From the NCBI RefSeq assembly GCF_900114245.1, contig NZ_FOSK01000004.1, positions 248,001 to 312,000 on the forward strand: a stretch of DNA of 64,000 bases. Reading direction: 5' to 3'. Below, one piece after another: positions 62,353 through 64,000 of the stretch. This DNA is from Pseudovibrio ascidiaceicola. Its GTDB lineage: Bacteria; Pseudomonadota; Alphaproteobacteria; Rhizobiales; Stappiaceae. The position numbers and the translations under genes are program-made. Positions within the stretch are counted from its first letter, which is position 1. The number at the start of each line of letters is the position of its first letter. The notes below the pieces were generated by a model. It did no database searches and was not told the origin of the DNA. It worked only from the letters and a program-made list of their open reading frames with translations.

Positions 62353-63528
62353 TTAGCTTCCTGTTGGTAACAGCTCGCGGTAAACGTTTAGTGTGGCATC
62401 ACACATAGCCTGCTTGGTGAAAGACCGTTCCACATGGTCATGAGCGCGTTTGGTGAGTTTTGCTCGCTCTTCAGCACTCATATCCAAGGCCTGCGCCATC
62501 AGCTCGCAGAGTTCTTCTGCATCGCCATTTTCAAAATGCCAGCCGGTACGCTCTTCAGCCTTCACAACAGGTGGCACAAGAACCGTTTCCGGAACAGCAC
62601 CGATGTTGGAGACAATAATCGGCACGCCAGCTGCCTGTGCTTCCACTGCGGCACGGCCAAAGGCTTCCGCCTCAATAGAGGCCACGACAGAAACATCTGC
62701 GATAGCGAGGGCTGCCGGAACATCTGAGCAGTGGCCAACAATGCGCACGCGTTCTGTCAGGTCCGATTCAGCAATCTGAAGTTCCAAAGACTGGCGGTAG
62801 GCCTCGCGGCCCTGATCATCGCCTGCCAGAACCACTAGCACATCGTCATAGCCGCCACGTTCAATCAGCTGGCGCGTTGCTTCAATCAGCACGCGCTGGC
62901 CTTTCCACTCTGTCAGGCGAGCAAGGTTGATCACCACACGACGGCTGTCGGAGACGCCCCAGCGCGCACGTAAGTCTGTGATACGCTCGTCGCTGATGTT
63001 GTCGGGGTTGAAGGATTCCACATCCGGGCCGCGATAAATAACCGAGGTTTTGCCTTTGGTGCGCGGGTCACGCTTTTCCACCAGATCCGCTGTGAACCTG
63101 GAGTTGGCGATCACTATATCCGCGCGGGTCATGGAGGAGTTGTAGAACGCCTTGAACTTGTTCGTTTCCTTATAGATGCCGTGATAGGTGGTGACATAAG
63201 GAATGTTGAGACGGTGAGCCGCCCACAAAGCCGACCATGCAGGTGCACGGGATCTGGCATGCACCAGATCAACCCTGTTCTGCTGGCAGATACGCTCAAT
63301 CAAATAAGAGTTTCGCCACATGGTCCAAGGGTTCTTGGACTTCACTGGCAGTTCAAAGTGCACCGCCCCTGTTGCTTCCAACTCGGGGACCATGCGTCCG
63401 CCCTGCGAAATCACGAGGCTATTCCAGCCTTCGTTGACGATCGCCTCTGCGACATCCACTGTGGTGCGCTCAGCTCCGCCGGTTTGAAGGTCGGGGACAA
63501 TTTGCAAAATGGTCGGCACTTTGGACAT
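62353..63528 (-). CDS. GT4-family glycosyltransferase
   Basis: A 391-residue retaining GT-B glycosyltransferase. The N-terminal domain starts TILQIVPDLQTGGAERTTVD. The sugar-nucleotide domain has VVINLARLTEWKGQRVLIEA, and the catalytic E-x7-E is in EAEAFGRAAVEAQAAGVP, followed by IGAVPETV. The acceptor is unknown; cell-surface polysaccharide or LPS is usual. The ATG at 63528 is chosen; upstream in-frame codons (to 63618) are rejected because family homology begins at PTILQ. It is divergent from an alpha/beta hydrolase gene. Confidence 0.92.
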   Translation of the reverse strand: MSKVPTILQIVPDLQTGGAERTTVDVAEAIVNEGWNSLVISQGGRMVPELEATGAVHFELPVKSKNPWTMWRNSYLIERICQQNRVDLVHARSRAPAWSALWAAHRLNIPYVTTYHGIYKETNKFKAFYNSSMTRADIVIANSRFTADLVEKRDPRTKGKTSVIYRGPDVESFNPDNISDERITDLRARWGVSDSRRVVINLARLTEWKGQRVLIEATRQLIERGGYDDVLVVLAGDDQGREAYRQSLELQIAESDLTERVRIVGHCSDVPAALAIADVSVVASIEAEAFGRAAVEAQAAGVPIIVSNIGAVPETVLVPPVVKAEERTGWHFENGDAEELCELMAQALDMSAEERAKLTKRAHDHVERSFTKQAMCDATLNVYRELLPTGS

Positions 63529-63659
63529 TTCTCTATGTTTTTTGAGAGTGATCCAACTATGCTCGCCAAAATGTCCGGCGGGCAACTGTGGAGGCTCTGT
63601 AATCAGGTTTCCGAACAATTGCCGGCCAGTATAAGCCGATAAGTGTTTGGAGGTTATGA

Positions 63660-64000
63660 ATGAGTGCTGACTTACCGCAATTCATCAGCGTTGGCAAAGG
63701 AGACAGTGCACGGAAGATCGCAGTGCGACATGATGAACGCGGTGCACCGGGTGTTCTGTGGCTTTCCGGTTTCAAATCCGACATGCTGGGCACCAAAGCC
63801 GAAGTGCTTTGTGAGTGGGCTGAGAAGCAAGGCCTGACCTGCACACGTATGGATTACTCCGGTCACGGTGAATCCGGCGGTGAGTTTGTTGATGGCACCA
63901 TCTCTCTTTGGCTGGAAGAAGCCGTTGCTGTGTTCAAGCAGTTCTGTAAAGGACCGACCATTGTTGTTGGCTCGTCTATGGGCGGCTGGATGGCACTGTT
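63660..64000 (+). CDS. Alpha/beta hydrolase, C-terminal part beyond the window
   Basis: The first 113 codons of an alpha/beta-hydrolase gene that runs off the right edge. TTGGAGG precedes the ATG at 63660. The protein starts MSADLPQFISVGKGD, with VLWLSGFKSDMLGTKAE as the oxyanion strand and DYSGHGESGGEF. The nucleophile elbow is VVGSSMGGWMAL, with Ser as the nucleophile. This resembles the esterase group near human ABHD10 and other acyl-thioesterases, but the acid and His are outside the window. Confidence 0.87.
   Translation, partial: MSADLPQFISVGKGDSARKIAVRHDERGAPGVLWLSGFKSDMLGTKAEVLCEWAEKQGLTCTRMDYSGHGESGGEFVDGTISLWLEEAVAVFKQFCKGPTIVVGSSMGGWMAL

Noticed and set aside
1-64000. CRISPR arrays, insertion sequences, integrases, prophage or att sites
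   Set aside because: No spaced direct repeats, transposase or integrase motifs, or flanking terminal repeats were seen in either strand.

Overview
The window looks like chromosome from a marine-type alphaproteobacterium (Hyphomicrobiales; the gene set and order recall Pseudovibrio/Stappiaceae, but there is no rRNA gene to prove this). Points in favour: a Tad/Flp pilus locus, def-fmt-truA-dapE clustered together, an ATT-initiated infC, a form II (AYRGAGR) CO-dehydrogenase-type cluster with coxG, and alphaproteobacterial-style bfd-bfr. Nearly all of it reads as vertically inherited core and catabolic genes. I see no insertion sequence, prophage, CRISPR array, tRNA or rRNA.

Layout. 1-3.1 kb: Flp pilin, cpaA, cpaB and the front of the secretin cpaC, all on the minus strand. 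3.3-8.1 kb: a 2-hydroxyacid dehydrogenase, two tandem nitrilase paralogues and a VOC protein, divergent from a LysR regulator with overlapping palindromes at its start codon. 8.1-16 kb: rmuC, def, fmt, an acetyltransferase, truA, two membrane proteins, dapE and a DUF805 protein. 16.3-19.9 kb: an acetylpolyamine-amidohydrolase-like deacetylase, galM, a membrane-anchored retropepsin-like protease and a divergent TrpF-like protein.

20-35.8 kb is the most coherent system: nucleoside uptake and breakdown. A SorC-type regulator with a nearly perfect palindrome upstream is followed by a BMP-type nucleoside-binding protein, a terminator-like hairpin, a double-NBD ABC ATPase, two permeases, cdd, a purine nucleoside phosphorylase, deoC, deoA and deoB. 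Behind a hairpin comes a PHYHD1-like 2-oxoglutarate oxygenase only 3 bases from an adenosine/adenine deaminase. Behind another hairpin comes a URC4/DUF1688 protein with upp, ending in a clear terminator. Nucleosides enter by the ABC transporter, are deaminated and phosphorolysed, and the sugar passes through DeoB/DeoC to glyceraldehyde-3-phosphate and acetaldehyde. Free uracil could go to UMP or into the URC route. The oxygenase beside the deaminase is the best candidate for unexplained biology.

35.8-43.5 kb: a secreted vWA protein (DUF1194), mgsA-glk, hrpB, bfr-bfd with iron-box-like repeats, an SDR enzyme and an orphan polytopic membrane protein carrying acidic/His motifs. 43.5-48.7 kb: coxG-coxS-coxL-(TPR-like)-coxM. 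49-59.3 kb: two RNA methyltransferases, an epimerase-like SDR, two intact GFA proteins and one frameshifted, a DUF2799 lipoprotein, YtoQ, a soluble chemotaxis transducer with its sensor at the C-terminus, a YpeA-like acetyltransferase and a Tat-exported PhoX-family protein. 59.4-62.2 kb: rplT and rpmI, separated from infC by a lysoplasmalogenase-like gene and a deaminase. 62.3-64 kb: a GT4 glycosyltransferase divergent from the first part of an alpha/beta hydrolase.

All calls come from reading translated motifs by eye. Family names are recognition, not search results.
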